Counted from the stretch's first letter, positions 1 to 10,259 are shown. The stretch is DNA of 64,000 bases from Nodosilinea sp. PGN35 (GCF_029109325.1 NZ_JAQKQJ010000013.1:1-64000), one strand, 5' to 3'. Notes: generated by a model from the letters alone, not told the origin. A program made the numbers and translations.

Positions 1-100
1 TGTAGGGTCAGTCCAGCAGGTTAGCAACCTCTCGGAAGAACGCAGCAAAATCATTCGCCTTATGGGTTTTCCGGCTTGCCGGTACTACCTCCTAAATTAG
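1..100 (+). CDS. C-terminal fragment of an unrecognised protein
   Basis: A reading frame is open from base 2 to a TAG at 98-100 and enters from outside the window. The visible 32 residues end in GFPACRYYLLN. Charged and hydrophobic residues alternate as in a real protein (SEERSKIIRLMGFPA), but the fragment is too short to assign. A short transposase or regulator tail is possible; I do not recognise it. Confidence 0.35.
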   Translation, partial: VGSVQQVSNLSEERSKIIRLMGFPACRYYLLN

Positions 101-106
101 TTCCTG

Positions 107-307
107 TCAACCTGCGGAATGTCGGTAGTAGGGCAACCCATTTCGCTTGCCTAAAAACTCAACTACACTGTCACTGCTCTCATTAGCCAATGAAGTATCG
201 GAAGTTTGCGACGAGGTACTGACATTTGCCATAGGTGTTGAACATCCAACAAGCTGTAGAGCAAACACAGGAAAACAAAACAAAAGCAAAGCAAGGTTTT
301 TCTTCAT
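107..307 (-). CDS. small putative lipoprotein
   Basis: The 66-residue product starts MKKNLALLLF, a positively charged n-region followed by a hydrophobic core ending in the lipobox LVGC, so signal peptidase II processing and membrane anchoring are likely. The mature part is only about 45 residues, rich in Ser and Thr, then a short tail (EFLGKRNGLPYYRH). A start five codons further upstream exists, but the MKK start gives a normal signal peptide. It is tail-to-tail with the partial gene on its left. Function is unknown and the gene may be a remnant. Confidence 0.5.
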   Translation of the reverse strand: MKKNLALLLFCFPVFALQLVGCSTPMANVSTSSQTSDTSLANESSDSVVEFLGKRNGLPYYRHSAG

Positions 308-615
308 CAAAGATACCTGCATAGCAGAATAGGATTCTAGATGACGCAGAGACTAGTTCACTTGAACTATAGCACAAAAAATTGCAGCATTCAGCGTTAT
401 GTTGGCTTGTAAAATGTTGGCAAAGCAACTGTAGGTTGGGTGACGCGCTAGTGGAACCCAACTCCCCTGATAGTTTTTCTGTCGAGCAGCCAACCCTAAG
501 TGCGTAACTTTTTCGTCCATTTATGGGTTGCTGCCACGCCCAAGTCCTAGAGGCAGGTTATGGTCCTACATTTTGAACCTGCACCCCCTGACCCTAAAGC
601 CGAACTGGCTACAGT

Positions 616-861
616 TTAATCATCGGATTCAAATGCTTTGCATCCTTGATGTTCAAAGGTCAGCAAACCTGCTCTAGGGCTGGCAGGGTTAGCACACACC
701 CCCCAATCCATGCCCAGTCGCCCCTCTAGCGGCAAAAAATACTTGCAACCACAAGAACAATCGGGTCCCCAGTCATCATCGCGATCGCGACGACCATAGG
801 GCTCAAAGTCGCTGGGCAGGTACTGAACCATCTGTAGAAGACGCTGATGCAATTCAGACAT
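616..861 (-). CDS. small Cys-containing conserved-type protein
   Basis: This 81-residue acidic protein carries four cysteines: C-S-C-G-C in the first half and one each in GVCANP and EHQGCKAF. That suggests a small metal-binding or otherwise structured domain. It contains the phrase WGPDCSCGC and ends in acidic residues. It stands alone upstream of glgX, about 45 bases away and on the same strand. I have no functional assignment. Confidence 0.55.
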   Translation of the reverse strand: MSELHQRLLQMVQYLPSDFEPYGRRDRDDDWGPDCSCGCKYFLPLEGRLGMDWGVCANPASPRAGLLTFEHQGCKAFESDD

Positions 862-905
862 AGGGCTTCACTGCGATCGATACGACAAAAACGGCCCGAT
901 TAGCT

Positions 906-2975
<2,070 letters not shown>

Positions 2976-3083
2976 AGCGCCACCTATGGGCTGAATGCTG
3001 ACAGTACCTCTCCACAGAGATAGCCTGAGCACGTAAGGCTTTACCTTATCACCGAGAGTTGGCTAGATGCCCAGGCTCAACAC

Positions 3084-3794
3084 TTAGTTAAGCTCTGGGC
3101 CGGGGTAGGCTGGGGTCGATCGCTCCAGCCGCCACAGGCCGAGCGGATCGTCTAGATCCAGCGGCGTCCATTGCGGTGGGGTGCCCAGGCTGGTTTCTGT
3201 GCCAAACAGAACCTCCCAGTTGCCCTCCCGATACTCCCAGGCAGTAGCAGAAAACGCGCGCCAGGCGTCCCCTTCTGAAGAATCGGCTATTGGCTCGCCC
3301 CACTGATGCACCAGGACGGCCCAGTTGCCCACCCTGAGCGCCAGCCCCTGCTGCTCTGCCCGGTTCAGACGCCACACCTGCACAGGGCCGGGGTGCAGGC
3401 GATGCCAGTGCTCCACAAAGGGGTGAAGACGGCCCGCGTCATCCTCACAGGTGCCCTGTTCTAAAAAATTGTCAGCATCCAGCCATTCATACCGACTGGT
3501 ATCGGACCACTGGCGGGGAGTCAGGGCAAAGCGGTGATGCCAGGTGCAGGTAGGCGGATCTTCTGCCCAGGTAAAGGTACCGGCAAAACCCAGCAGGTCG
3601 GCATCAAAGCGCGATCGCCAGTCCATCCCCCGGTAGCGCTCCGGCGTCAACCGTCCGGCAAAGGGAGCGCTGCGCACATCGGCGAAGTAGGTTTCGGCCT
3701 GAATCCACAGAACCGATTGAGTGGTCTCAATCGGCCCTTGATCAAACTGGATAGAGCGACGCTGCCAGACGCCGAGGAAGGGGTTGGGGGGCAT
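3084..3794 (-). CDS. HRI1-like (lipocalin-type) uncharacterised protein
   Basis: The product has 236 residues and is soluble, with no signal peptide. It is rich in Trp and alternating beta-strand-like segments. The order FLGVWQRRSIQF, an E-x-G segment, FVEHWHRL and LALRVGNWAVLVHQ resembles from memory the HRI1 family, a pair of lipocalin-like barrels known in fungi and scattered bacteria. The ORF extends 43 codons upstream, but that part is translated from a GGGTGG-rich microsatellite, so the ATG of MPPNPFLG is preferred. Function is unknown. Confidence 0.6.
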   Translation of the reverse strand: MPPNPFLGVWQRRSIQFDQGPIETTQSVLWIQAETYFADVRSAPFAGRLTPERYRGMDWRSRFDADLLGFAGTFTWAEDPPTCTWHHRFALTPRQWSDTSRYEWLDADNFLEQGTCEDDAGRLHPFVEHWHRLHPGPVQVWRLNRAEQQGLALRVGNWAVLVHQWGEPIADSSEGDAWRAFSATAWEYREGNWEVLFGTETSLGTPPQWTPLDLDDPLGLWRLERSTPAYPGPELN

Positions 3795-3885
3795 AGGGGT
3801 GGATGGTAGGCGGGTGGATGGGTGGGCGGGTAGGCGGGTGGATGGGCGGGTGAGGGAGGTGAGGAGGGTGAGGAGGTGTAGCCAG
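3795..3885. repeat. G-rich (ggtggat/gggcggg) simple repeat
   Basis: Degenerate tandem copies of short G-rich words such as gggtggatgg, ggcgggt and gaggaggtg lie directly upstream of the HRI1-like gene. They create an artificial N-terminal extension of its reading frame. No other function is visible. Confidence 0.6.
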
Positions 3886-4069
3886 GGTTCTATGTAGGGG
3901 CAAACGGCGTTTGCCCAGACCAACCCGCGCTACTAATCACGGATTCCTTATAGCCGTAGGGTGGGCACTGCCCACCAATGAAGCCAGCGCTGTACCGTGG
4001 TTTCTCACAGGGGTATAGAAGCCAATTCAGAGACGTATGCGGTGTTTGCACTTAACCCAGTTCAGACCG

Positions 4070-5221
4070 CTATTCAACCGCGCCAGCAGCGGCCAGGGCA
4101 TCCCAGATCAGTTGTTGCTGATGAATAATTCGGGATTCCAAACCATTCACTGGGCCGGGGGTGTAGGCTCCGCTGGCGTAGCCCTGCTGCACGCTTTCGG
4201 TCAGCACCATGTCTTCCTGCATGAAGGCTTCGAATTCGGCCAGCAGGATTTCGGTAGGTGGGCAAAGGTCAGGGTCACCATAGAGATCCAGGGTAACCCG
4301 GCAAGACTCGACGGTGAGAGGCTCAATGTGCAGCCAGGCCAGCAGGCCGTTGGGCAGCCCCAGCAGATGCAGGTTCGGGTAGATGCCGTAGGTAAAAAAT
4401 CCCTCCCGGCTGCGGCCTTGTAGGGTCGGCAGAATGGAGTTCTCGGCCTGCCAGTCGGCGGTGGTAGGAGTGTAGAGCAGGTTGACGAAGGGTTCGAGCT
4501 GGTGCTGGTAGTGGCGAATGGGGCCTTGCACCTGGTTGAGGGTGGTACGGTGGGCGATCGCCACGTGGTAGTCGCACAGGGTGTTGTCGTGGTAGTTTTT
4601 CCAGTTGCAGGCAACGGTGTACTGCTTGGTCGCCAGCGGCTGGGTGGCGGCGGTGCGGTGCTGTCCCAGGTGCTCGGGAATGCTGCCCAAAAACTCGACT
4701 AGCGGCGGGGCACCGTCGTCAAAGCAGACGAACATAAAGCCCGACCAGGTTTCCAGCCGCAGCGATCGCAGGGCAAAATCCTCCTTCTGAAACGACTTTG
4801 GAAACTGATCCTGGGAGGGCACCCCCGTCAAATTCCCCGAGAGGTCGTAGACCCAGGCGTGGTAGGGGCACACCAGTTTTTGACAGGGGTGAATGCCCGC
4901 CTGGGGCGACAGAATAGCCGCCCGGTGGGGGCAGAGGTTGTAAAAGGCCCGCAGTTCGCCATCGTTGTCGCGCACAATCAGCAGGGGCGCGCCCGCCACC
5001 GACCTGGCCCACACCATCCCCGGCGCAAGGCGATCGCCATCGCCCAGGTAGAGCCAGGTGCGCCGAAAAATCGCCCGCTGCTCGATTGGCACCCAGGCAG
5101 GATTGGTGTAGTGGTCGGCGGTGAGCAAAAAGCGATCGGGCAGCCCATGAATGTCAGGAGGAACCGGCGATGAGCCGTGGGGGTTGGTCTGTGACCATTG
5201 CAGCGGCAGACTAGAAACCAT
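4070..5221 (-). CDS. Rieske non-haem iron oxygenase, alpha subunit
   Basis: Proteins of this family hydroxylate or demethylate small substrates using O2 and a separate reductase. The N-terminal Rieske centre is complete: C97-x-H99 (NLCPHRA) and C118-x2-H121 (LVCPYHAW). The catalytic domain has the iron ligand pair H219-x4-H224 in CDYHVAIAH. The 383-residue length fits single-component alpha subunits such as choline or glycine-betaine monooxygenases. It is the last gene of the riboswitch-headed operon, about 200 bases after the ABC ATPase. No ferredoxin reductase is encoded nearby. The substrate is not readable from sequence; by context it should be a guanidino or other small nitrogen compound brought in by the neighbouring importer. 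Confidence 0.85.
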   Translation of the reverse strand: MVSSLPLQWSQTNPHGSSPVPPDIHGLPDRFLLTADHYTNPAWVPIEQRAIFRRTWLYLGDGDRLAPGMVWARSVAGAPLLIVRDNDGELRAFYNLCPHRAAILSPQAGIHPCQKLVCPYHAWVYDLSGNLTGVPSQDQFPKSFQKEDFALRSLRLETWSGFMFVCFDDGAPPLVEFLGSIPEHLGQHRTAATQPLATKQYTVACNWKNYHDNTLCDYHVAIAHRTTLNQVQGPIRHYQHQLEPFVNLLYTPTTADWQAENSILPTLQGRSREGFFTYGIYPNLHLLGLPNGLLAWLHIEPLTVESCRVTLDLYGDPDLCPPTEILLAEFEAFMQEDMVLTESVQQGYASGAYTPGPVNGLESRIIHQQQLIWDALAAAGAVE

Positions 5222-5421
5222 AGCGAGTAAGGGGGCGGCGGGAGCGGGCTTAGACAGCTTTGAAACTTCAGCGTGGATTTGGGGAGGTGGAAGGTTGGAA
5301 AGGTTGGAAGGTTTAGAAGGTTAGAAAGTTTAAAGTTCAATGCTTTCTCTGCTAGCCCGCTAACCTTTTAACTTGCTAACGTGCCAACCTTCCAACGGAT
5401 TAAGGTCAGCGCTTCCCCAGA
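5222..5421. other. intergenic spacer with short ggaaggtt repeats
   Basis: The spacer between the ABC ATPase and the Rieske gene contains repeated aaggttgg/ggaaggtt words near 5290-5335 and their inverted forms (ccaaccttcc) near 5384-5395, so it could fold into a hairpin. No reading frame or clear promoter is seen. Confidence 0.4.
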
Positions 5422-6195
5422 TCACCCCACCAGGGCCGGTGCCGCTTTACCCCGCAGCAGATCCATGATGCCTTCGCGGGTGTCTTGAAAGGCGCGATCG
5501 CGGCGAATGGTGTAGGTGCGATCGCTGGGCAGATCCACAAATACTTCCCGCTGAATGGTGCCGGGGTGGGCCGTCAGCACGTAGATGCGCTGGGCCAGAA
5601 ACACCGCCTCATCCACATCGTGGGTAATCATCAAAATGCTGACCCCGGTGCGATTCCACAGGTCGAGCATAAACTGCTGCATGGTTTCCTTGGTCTGCAC
5701 ATCGAGTGCGCCAAAGGGCTCATCCATCAGCATAATTTTGGGCCGCGAGGCCAGGGTGCGGGCGATCGCCACCCGCTGCTTCATGCCGCCAGAGAGCTGC
5801 TTGGGCAGCGATCGGGCAAATTTGGTCAGCCCCACTACGTCTAGATAGTAGGAGGCCATCTCCCGCCGCTCCCGTGGCCCCACCCCCTGGAGCTTGAGGC
5901 CAAACTCCACATTTTTCTGCACCGTCATCCAGGGGTAGAGGGTATAGCTCTGGAAGATCATGCCGCGATCGGAGCCTGGCCCCGTCACGACTTGACCATC
6001 CACCGTAATCTCTCCCGTCGTGGGCATATCCAACCCCGCCACCAGCCGCAGCAGGGTCGATTTGCCAGAGCCCGAGGCCCCTACCGCACAGACAAATTCC
6101 CCCGTTTCTACATGCATGTTGATGTCATCGAGCGCCAGCACTGAGCCCTGGCGGGTGTCGAACTGTTTGCTGAGGCGGTTGATTTCTAAGTGCAT
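5422..6195 (-). CDS. ABC importer ATP-binding protein (SsuB/TauB/NrtD type)
   Basis: This is the ATPase of a nitrate/sulfonate/taurine-type importer. All motifs are intact: Walker A GASGSGKSTLLRL, Q-loop FQSYTLYPW, signature LSGGMKQRVAIAR, Walker B IMLMDEPFGALD and the H-loop ITHDVDEAV. The start MHLEINRLSKQF removes a 24-residue upstream extension read from low-complexity DNA. It follows the permease in the operon, 310 bases downstream across a C-rich spacer. In guanidine-riboswitch regulons of other bacteria, importers of this class carry guanidine. The substrate here is inferred from context only. Confidence 0.93.
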   Translation of the reverse strand: MHLEINRLSKQFDTRQGSVLALDDINMHVETGEFVCAVGASGSGKSTLLRLVAGLDMPTTGEITVDGQVVTGPGSDRGMIFQSYTLYPWMTVQKNVEFGLKLQGVGPRERREMASYYLDVVGLTKFARSLPKQLSGGMKQRVAIARTLASRPKIMLMDEPFGALDVQTKETMQQFMLDLWNRTGVSILMITHDVDEAVFLAQRIYVLTAHPGTIQREVFVDLPSDRTYTIRRDRAFQDTREGIMDLLRGKAAPALVG

Positions 6196-6505
6196 AGTGT
6201 TGGGCCGGGTAAGGGGTAAGGGGTCGGGGGTAGATGGGTGAAGGGTAGGGCGGGCACTGCCCACCAAAGCTAGATTGAGCCGGATGCAGGATAGATATGA
6301 GGAAGTTCGATGGGGTGATCACCCGATTTGGATCTCCCCTGTCCCCTTTTTAAGGGGGTTATGGAGCGAAACTGAAAACGCAAGCGTCTGGGGGAATCTA
6401 TCTGAGAACGCGCGCACCTAATAAGCGAATAGAAGGTTCAGTAGGGTGGGATACCCTGAGTTGATCCCCCCTGCCCTCCTGAAAGACGGGGGGGTATGCG
6501 CTAGC
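6196..6505. other. spacer between ABC permease and ATPase
   Basis: About 310 bases without a credible gene. It contains simple purine-rich repeats (gggtaagggg near 6210), a cccctttttaaggggg palindrome near 6340-6356 and a second ccccc/ggggg palindrome near 6464-6492. The hairpins could stabilise or attenuate the operon transcript. No new promoter is evident. Confidence 0.4.
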
Positions 6506-7297
6506 CTAGTCCACCGCCCATTTGCAGGTAGCTTTCATCAGCGCCCGCAGCGACAGATCCAGGGCAAAGCCAATCACACCCAGAATGATCAGACAGGCGA
6601 AGATTTCATCGGTATTAAAAAACTTTTGGGCCAGCACAATGCGCTTGCCCAGGCCGTTTTCTGCCGCCACCAGTTCTGCTACCACCACCAGGTTCCACGA
6701 GGTGGCAATGTTGATGCGAAAGGTGTCGATAATGTTGGGCACCACGAAGGGCGTAATCACCTGAAACAGCGCCTGTCGCCGCCGCCCGCCCAGGGTGTAG
6801 GTGGTTTCGAGCAGGGCCTTAGGCACAAACTTCACCGCGTCCATAATCATCAAAACGTTGAAGAATACGGTGCCGATGAAGATCAGGGCGATTTTGGGCG
6901 CTTCTCCCAGGCCCAGGTAGATGACCAAGAGGGGGATGAAGGCGGGGGCGGGCATATAGCGCACCACACCGACGATCGGTTCGAGCAGCGATCGCACGCT
7001 GGCAAAGGCCCCCATCGCAATGCCAATGGGCACCGACACCAGCGCCGCCAGCCCAAATCCCACCGTCACCCGCAGAATGCTGGCGGCGGTGTCGCCCACC
7101 AAAAAGCCGCCCGTCCACAGCCGCCCCAGCGCCTGGGCTACCTGCCAGGGCGAGGGCAAAAACTTGTCGTTTACCAGATCAAGGCTGGCCACCAACCACC
7201 ACAGCGCAAAGGGTACCGCAATCGAGAGCACCATCAGCGCCGTGCTCAGCGGCCTGGGAATGTCGTCGGCCAGCCGCCAAAAGACGCTGGGCTTCAT
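6506..7297 (-). CDS. ABC importer permease (SsuC/TauC type)
   Basis: This is the membrane subunit of the importer. The chosen start MKPSVFWRL gives 263 residues with about six hydrophobic helices; the first is LMVLSIAVPFALWWLVASL. A cytoplasmic EAA-type loop (ALLETTYTLGGRRRQALFQ) contacts the ATPase. The ORF extends 34 codons further upstream, but that region is Pro/Ala-rich and lies in the gap after the binding-protein gene. It belongs to the binding-protein-dependent transport superfamily, subgroup for nitrate, sulfonate, taurine and guanidine. Confidence 0.92.
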   Translation of the reverse strand: MKPSVFWRLADDIPRPLSTALMVLSIAVPFALWWLVASLDLVNDKFLPSPWQVAQALGRLWTGGFLVGDTAASILRVTVGFGLAALVSVPIGIAMGAFASVRSLLEPIVGVVRYMPAPAFIPLLVIYLGLGEAPKIALIFIGTVFFNVLMIMDAVKFVPKALLETTYTLGGRRRQALFQVITPFVVPNIIDTFRINIATSWNLVVVAELVAAENGLGKRIVLAQKFFNTDEIFACLIILGVIGFALDLSLRALMKATCKWAVD

Positions 7298-7432
7298 GCC
7301 CTGGGGGGCGGCGGGGGCGGTGGAAAAAGAAGGGGAAGCGGGAGTCACAGGGATTAGCCCAAATGTACAACAAGCTGGCAAACCATCAGCCCCCATCATC
7401 TAAAGTTTGGCCATAGGGGCTGGCATCAACGG

Positions 7433-8479
7433 CTACTGTTCAGCGGCGTAGGCCTTGACAAATTGGTCATCGAGAATGGCCTCTAGATCCGGGGCCTCAG
7501 GGATAAACCCAACTCCCACCATGAAGTCAGCCATCACCTGGGAGGCGTAGGGCATGTGCTTCATGTCGTCGCCGCCTGCGCTAAAGGCCTCCAGGTTTTC
7601 GTCCAGGGTAAAAATCTTGGTGCCCTCGGTGTATTTCTCAAACTCGCTGTCGCTGACGCTGGCCCGTCTCGCCATAATTTCGCTAGCCCGCTCAGGGTTT
7701 TCGTCGATAAAGGCCAGAATGTCGAACCAGGTATTCACCAGGGCCTGCACCTGGTCAGGGCGGCTGTCGATCAGCTGTTGGCTGACCACCAGCAGGTCAG
7801 GAATTGCGCCGGGGTAATCCGCCGATGTCACCAGCTCTTTGCTGCCCTCGCGGGAGAGCGCCGTTTCCCAGAAGGGTACCCAGCCCGCAAAGCCGTCTAC
7901 CTGCCCGGCGGCAAAGGCCGTGGCCGCCGCCCCGGTTTCCAGGTTTCTAATCGTTACATCGTCTCGACTCAGGCCCGCATCTTCGAGGGCCAGGCTGAGC
8001 AAAAAGTCGCCCACCACGCCTTCTTCCAGGGCAACGCTTTTGCCCGCCAGATCGGCAACGGTGTCGATGCCCTCGGCCCCAATCACCTTGTCGTTACCGG
8101 CGGAGTTGTCGTTGACCAGCACCGCCACCATGCCGTTGATCGCATCCCCAGCAAAAGAAATGGTGTCGTTGAGGGTTTGGCTGTTGGCGTCGAGCTGCCC
8201 GGCGGCCAGGGCCTGCATTGACTCCAGGTAGCCGTCGAACCAGATCAGCTCGACGTTGGCCCCGTTTGCTTCGAACAGGCCCTCTTCGGCAGCGATCGCC
8301 CAGGGCCACCAGCCCGCCCAGCTGCTGTAGCCCAGCTTCACCGGCTCACCGGACGCAGTGGTCGGGGGGGCATCGGTTGCAGTGCCGTCAGCCTGGGGTG
8401 TGTCCTGGGCACAGCCGACGGTGATCAGCAGGCTGCACACAAAGGCAATGAGGGTGGGCAAAAAAGTGCGTCGTTTCAT
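7433..8479 (-). CDS. ABC importer substrate-binding lipoprotein (NMT1/TauA-like)
   Basis: The solute receptor is anchored to the outer face of the plasma membrane. The signal peptide MKRRTFLPTLIAFVCSLL ends in lipobox TVGC with Cys23, followed by a Thr/Ala/Pro linker. The mature domain begins VKLGYSSWAGWWPWAIAAEE and has LAAGQLDANSQTLND, typical of the NMT1/TauA fold. The Trp-rich start of the binding domain is unlike nitrate receptors and could form a pocket for a planar cation such as guanidinium, which is inference. The chosen start omits seven extra codons. It lies 86 bases after the ligase gene. Confidence 0.92.
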   Translation of the reverse strand: MKRRTFLPTLIAFVCSLLITVGCAQDTPQADGTATDAPPTTASGEPVKLGYSSWAGWWPWAIAAEEGLFEANGANVELIWFDGYLESMQALAAGQLDANSQTLNDTISFAGDAINGMVAVLVNDNSAGNDKVIGAEGIDTVADLAGKSVALEEGVVGDFLLSLALEDAGLSRDDVTIRNLETGAAATAFAAGQVDGFAGWVPFWETALSREGSKELVTSADYPGAIPDLLVVSQQLIDSRPDQVQALVNTWFDILAFIDENPERASEIMARRASVSDSEFEKYTEGTKIFTLDENLEAFSAGGDDMKHMPYASQVMADFMVGVGFIPEAPDLEAILDDQFVKAYAAEQ

Positions 8480-8565
8480 GGCGGTGGATTTTGGTTTCAA
8501 AAAACTACAGAGAAGCTGGAGAAATCGGGGCCAGGAGTAGGCCGGGCGATCGCCCTCGACGATCG

Positions 8566-9927
8566 CTAAAAGAACTTCAGGTACCGCTTAATTTCCCAGT
8601 CAGAAATGTGGGTGTGGTACTCGTTCCATTCCTGACGGCGAAAATCGATGTAGGTCTGGTGCATCAAGGGCCCCATCACGGCCTGGCTGAGCGAGTCGGC
8701 CTCAAAGGCGTCGATCGCCTCTTGCAATGTGCGGGGCAGCATATCGATGCCCAGGGTATTCAGGTCACTCAGAGAATAGTTGTACATGTTTTCGGTGTGG
8801 GGGTCGCCGGGGTCAAGCCCCTCAGCGATGCCCTCCAGCCCGGCGGCTAAAATCATCGCGGCCCCCAGGTAGGGGTTGGTGGCAATGTCGGCGGCGCGGC
8901 ACTCGACTCGGCCCCCCGCCAAAGGGATGCGCAGCATATTGGTGCGGTTGTTGTTGCCGTAGCAGATGTAGACCGGGGCCCAGGTAAAGCCCGACATGCT
9001 GCCCTGGCGCAGCAGCCGCTTGTAGCTGTTGACCGTGGGGCAGGTGACGGCGCAGATGGCCTTGGCGTGGCGCAGCACCCCGGCAATGAACTGGTAGCCC
9101 AGCTTAGAGAGCTTGCAGCCGCGCGGATCGTCGGCATTCTCAAATAAATTTTGGCCCGTTGCCAGGTCGGCCAGGGACATGTTGTAGTGGGCACCGCTGC
9201 CGGTGCGATCGCCGAAGGGTTTGGGCATAAAGCTGGCGAAGTAGCCGTGCTTGCGGGCCACCTCTTTAACCATCAGCCGGAAGAAGGTGAGGCGATCGGC
9301 CATGGTCAGGGCATCGCTGTAGGCAAAGTCGGTTTCAAACTGGCCGTTGGCGTCCTCGTGGTCAAAGGAATAGACGTCCCAGCCGAGCTGATTCATGTAC
9401 TCGACCAGTTCGCTCAGCCAGGGGGCGTTGTCGAGCAGGCTGGGCAGGTCGTAGCAGGGTTTGGCCAGGGTATCGCGATCGCTCACCGGGCCAAAGCTGC
9501 CGTCGGCATTTTCCTTGAGCATGAAAAACTCAGTCTCAATGCCCAGGTTGAAGGTAAATCCCATCGCCGCCGCCTTGGCCAGCATCTGCTTGAGAATGGT
9601 GCGGCAGCAAGCCTCAAAGGGCTGCCCCTTGAGGTAGAGATCGCTGGCAAACCAGGCGATCTCGGGTTGCCAGGGCAGCACCGTGGCCGTGGCCGCATCG
9701 GGCATCGCCGCCACCTCCTCATCGCTGATCGCCTGGGGCACCCCATCGAGGGCCGCGCCGGTAAACAGTTCCGAACCTCCCATCATCTGCCCCAGGTGAG
9801 CCAGGGGCACCATCTTGGCTTTGCCCATGCCGTGGATATCCACGTAGCTGGCCAGGGCGTACTTGACGCCCTTTGCCTCCAGGGAAGATTTGAGCGCTTC
9901 GATTTCAGGGGTGAGCGAATGGGCCAT
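8566..9927 (-). CDS. glnT: glutamine-synthetase-like ligase (type III / GlnT, GMAS-like)
   Basis: The 453-residue protein belongs to the GlnT/gamma-glutamylmethylamide synthetase branch of the glutamine synthetase superfamily. These enzymes join the gamma-carboxyl of glutamate, activated by ATP, to ammonia or an amine. Visible landmarks are YVDIHGMGKAKMVP near the N-terminus, the metal-site segment LGIETEFFML, the FDHEDANGQFE segment, GSGAHYNMSL and NNRTNMLRIP. The start MAHSLTPEIEALK follows the riboswitch; an upstream ATG would add 23 residues out of the leader. First-gene position under a guanidine-I riboswitch argues that the acceptor may be guanidine or a derived amine rather than ammonia. 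The acceptor is inference; the family assignment is firm. Confidence 0.88.
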   Translation of the reverse strand: MAHSLTPEIEALKSSLEAKGVKYALASYVDIHGMGKAKMVPLAHLGQMMGGSELFTGAALDGVPQAISDEEVAAMPDAATATVLPWQPEIAWFASDLYLKGQPFEACCRTILKQMLAKAAAMGFTFNLGIETEFFMLKENADGSFGPVSDRDTLAKPCYDLPSLLDNAPWLSELVEYMNQLGWDVYSFDHEDANGQFETDFAYSDALTMADRLTFFRLMVKEVARKHGYFASFMPKPFGDRTGSGAHYNMSLADLATGQNLFENADDPRGCKLSKLGYQFIAGVLRHAKAICAVTCPTVNSYKRLLRQGSMSGFTWAPVYICYGNNNRTNMLRIPLAGGRVECRAADIATNPYLGAAMILAAGLEGIAEGLDPGDPHTENMYNYSLSDLNTLGIDMLPRTLQEAIDAFEADSLSQAVMGPLMHQTYIDFRRQEWNEYHTHISDWEIKRYLKFF

Positions 9928-9970
9928 GGGTAGGGATGGGTAAACAGGTGATGGGTGGAAAAGCGGCATC

Positions 9971-10023
9971 AAAACAACAGCCCGAGAGAATGGCAAAGCA
10001 GCGCTTCGCTATCCTCCCGGGCT
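9971..10023 (-). terminator. attenuator hairpin of the riboswitch expression platform
   Basis: On the minus strand, AGCCCGGGAG (10023-10014) pairs with CTCTCGGGCT (9988-9979), with an inner GCGAAGC/GCTTTGC stem, followed by GTTGTTTT. The 5' arm reuses the conserved GCCCGGGAG of the ykkC aptamer. The ligand-bound fold and the terminator therefore exclude each other, which predicts a ligand-ON switch. The U-tract is interrupted by G. Confidence 0.7.
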
Positions 10024-10146
10024 TTTATCCCGCCGTGTACCAGGTGCTGGGAGCGCTGCCGTTGAGGCAGGGTCAGTACGTATCTGGCGGCTTCTCTCGG
10101 ACCAGACGTCTTGCCCCTCGTGCGGCAAACCGGAACCCTAGAAACC
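10003..10146 (-). promoter_or_regulatory. guanidine-I (ykkC subtype 1) riboswitch
   Basis: Read on the minus strand, the leader holds the conserved ykkC blocks in order: CTAGGGTTCCGG (10141-10130), GTCTGGTCCGAGAG, ACACGGCGGGATAAAAGCCC, then GGGAG. A variable arm separates the second and third blocks. GTTTC (10145-10141) can pair with GAAGC (10007-10003) to close the aptamer. These blocks are the strongly conserved core of the guanidine-I class. The controlled gene is the GS-like ligase, 76 bases downstream, and then the importer and Rieske genes. Subtype 2 (ppGpp/PRPP) is the main alternative; the transporter context favours guanidine. Confidence 0.87.
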
Positions 10147-10245
10147 GTTTGGCTATTGAGTTGTCTATTAAACTGCTTGATTGTTTAGGAATTGAGCCAA
10201 TGGTTGATGCACCTATAGGCTTAGCAATTGCTTAAGAATTAGAAA

Positions 10246-10259
10246 GTAACCGCTGCTAC
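10246..10259 (-). promoter_or_regulatory. NtcA-type palindrome upstream of the riboswitch operon
   Basis: The sequence gta-N8-tac (gtaaccgctgctac) matches the NtcA box exactly. On the minus strand a TAAGCC sits 22 bases downstream and a better TATAGG sits 28 bases downstream (10217-10212), so the -10 match is imperfect. The site could instead serve the plus-strand gene about 90 bases away. NtcA activation under nitrogen shortage would fit the operon. Confidence 0.45.

Noticed and set aside
9936..10235. 99-codon plus-strand frame
   Set aside because: It runs through the riboswitch leader and its hairpin on the wrong strand and has no protein-like features.
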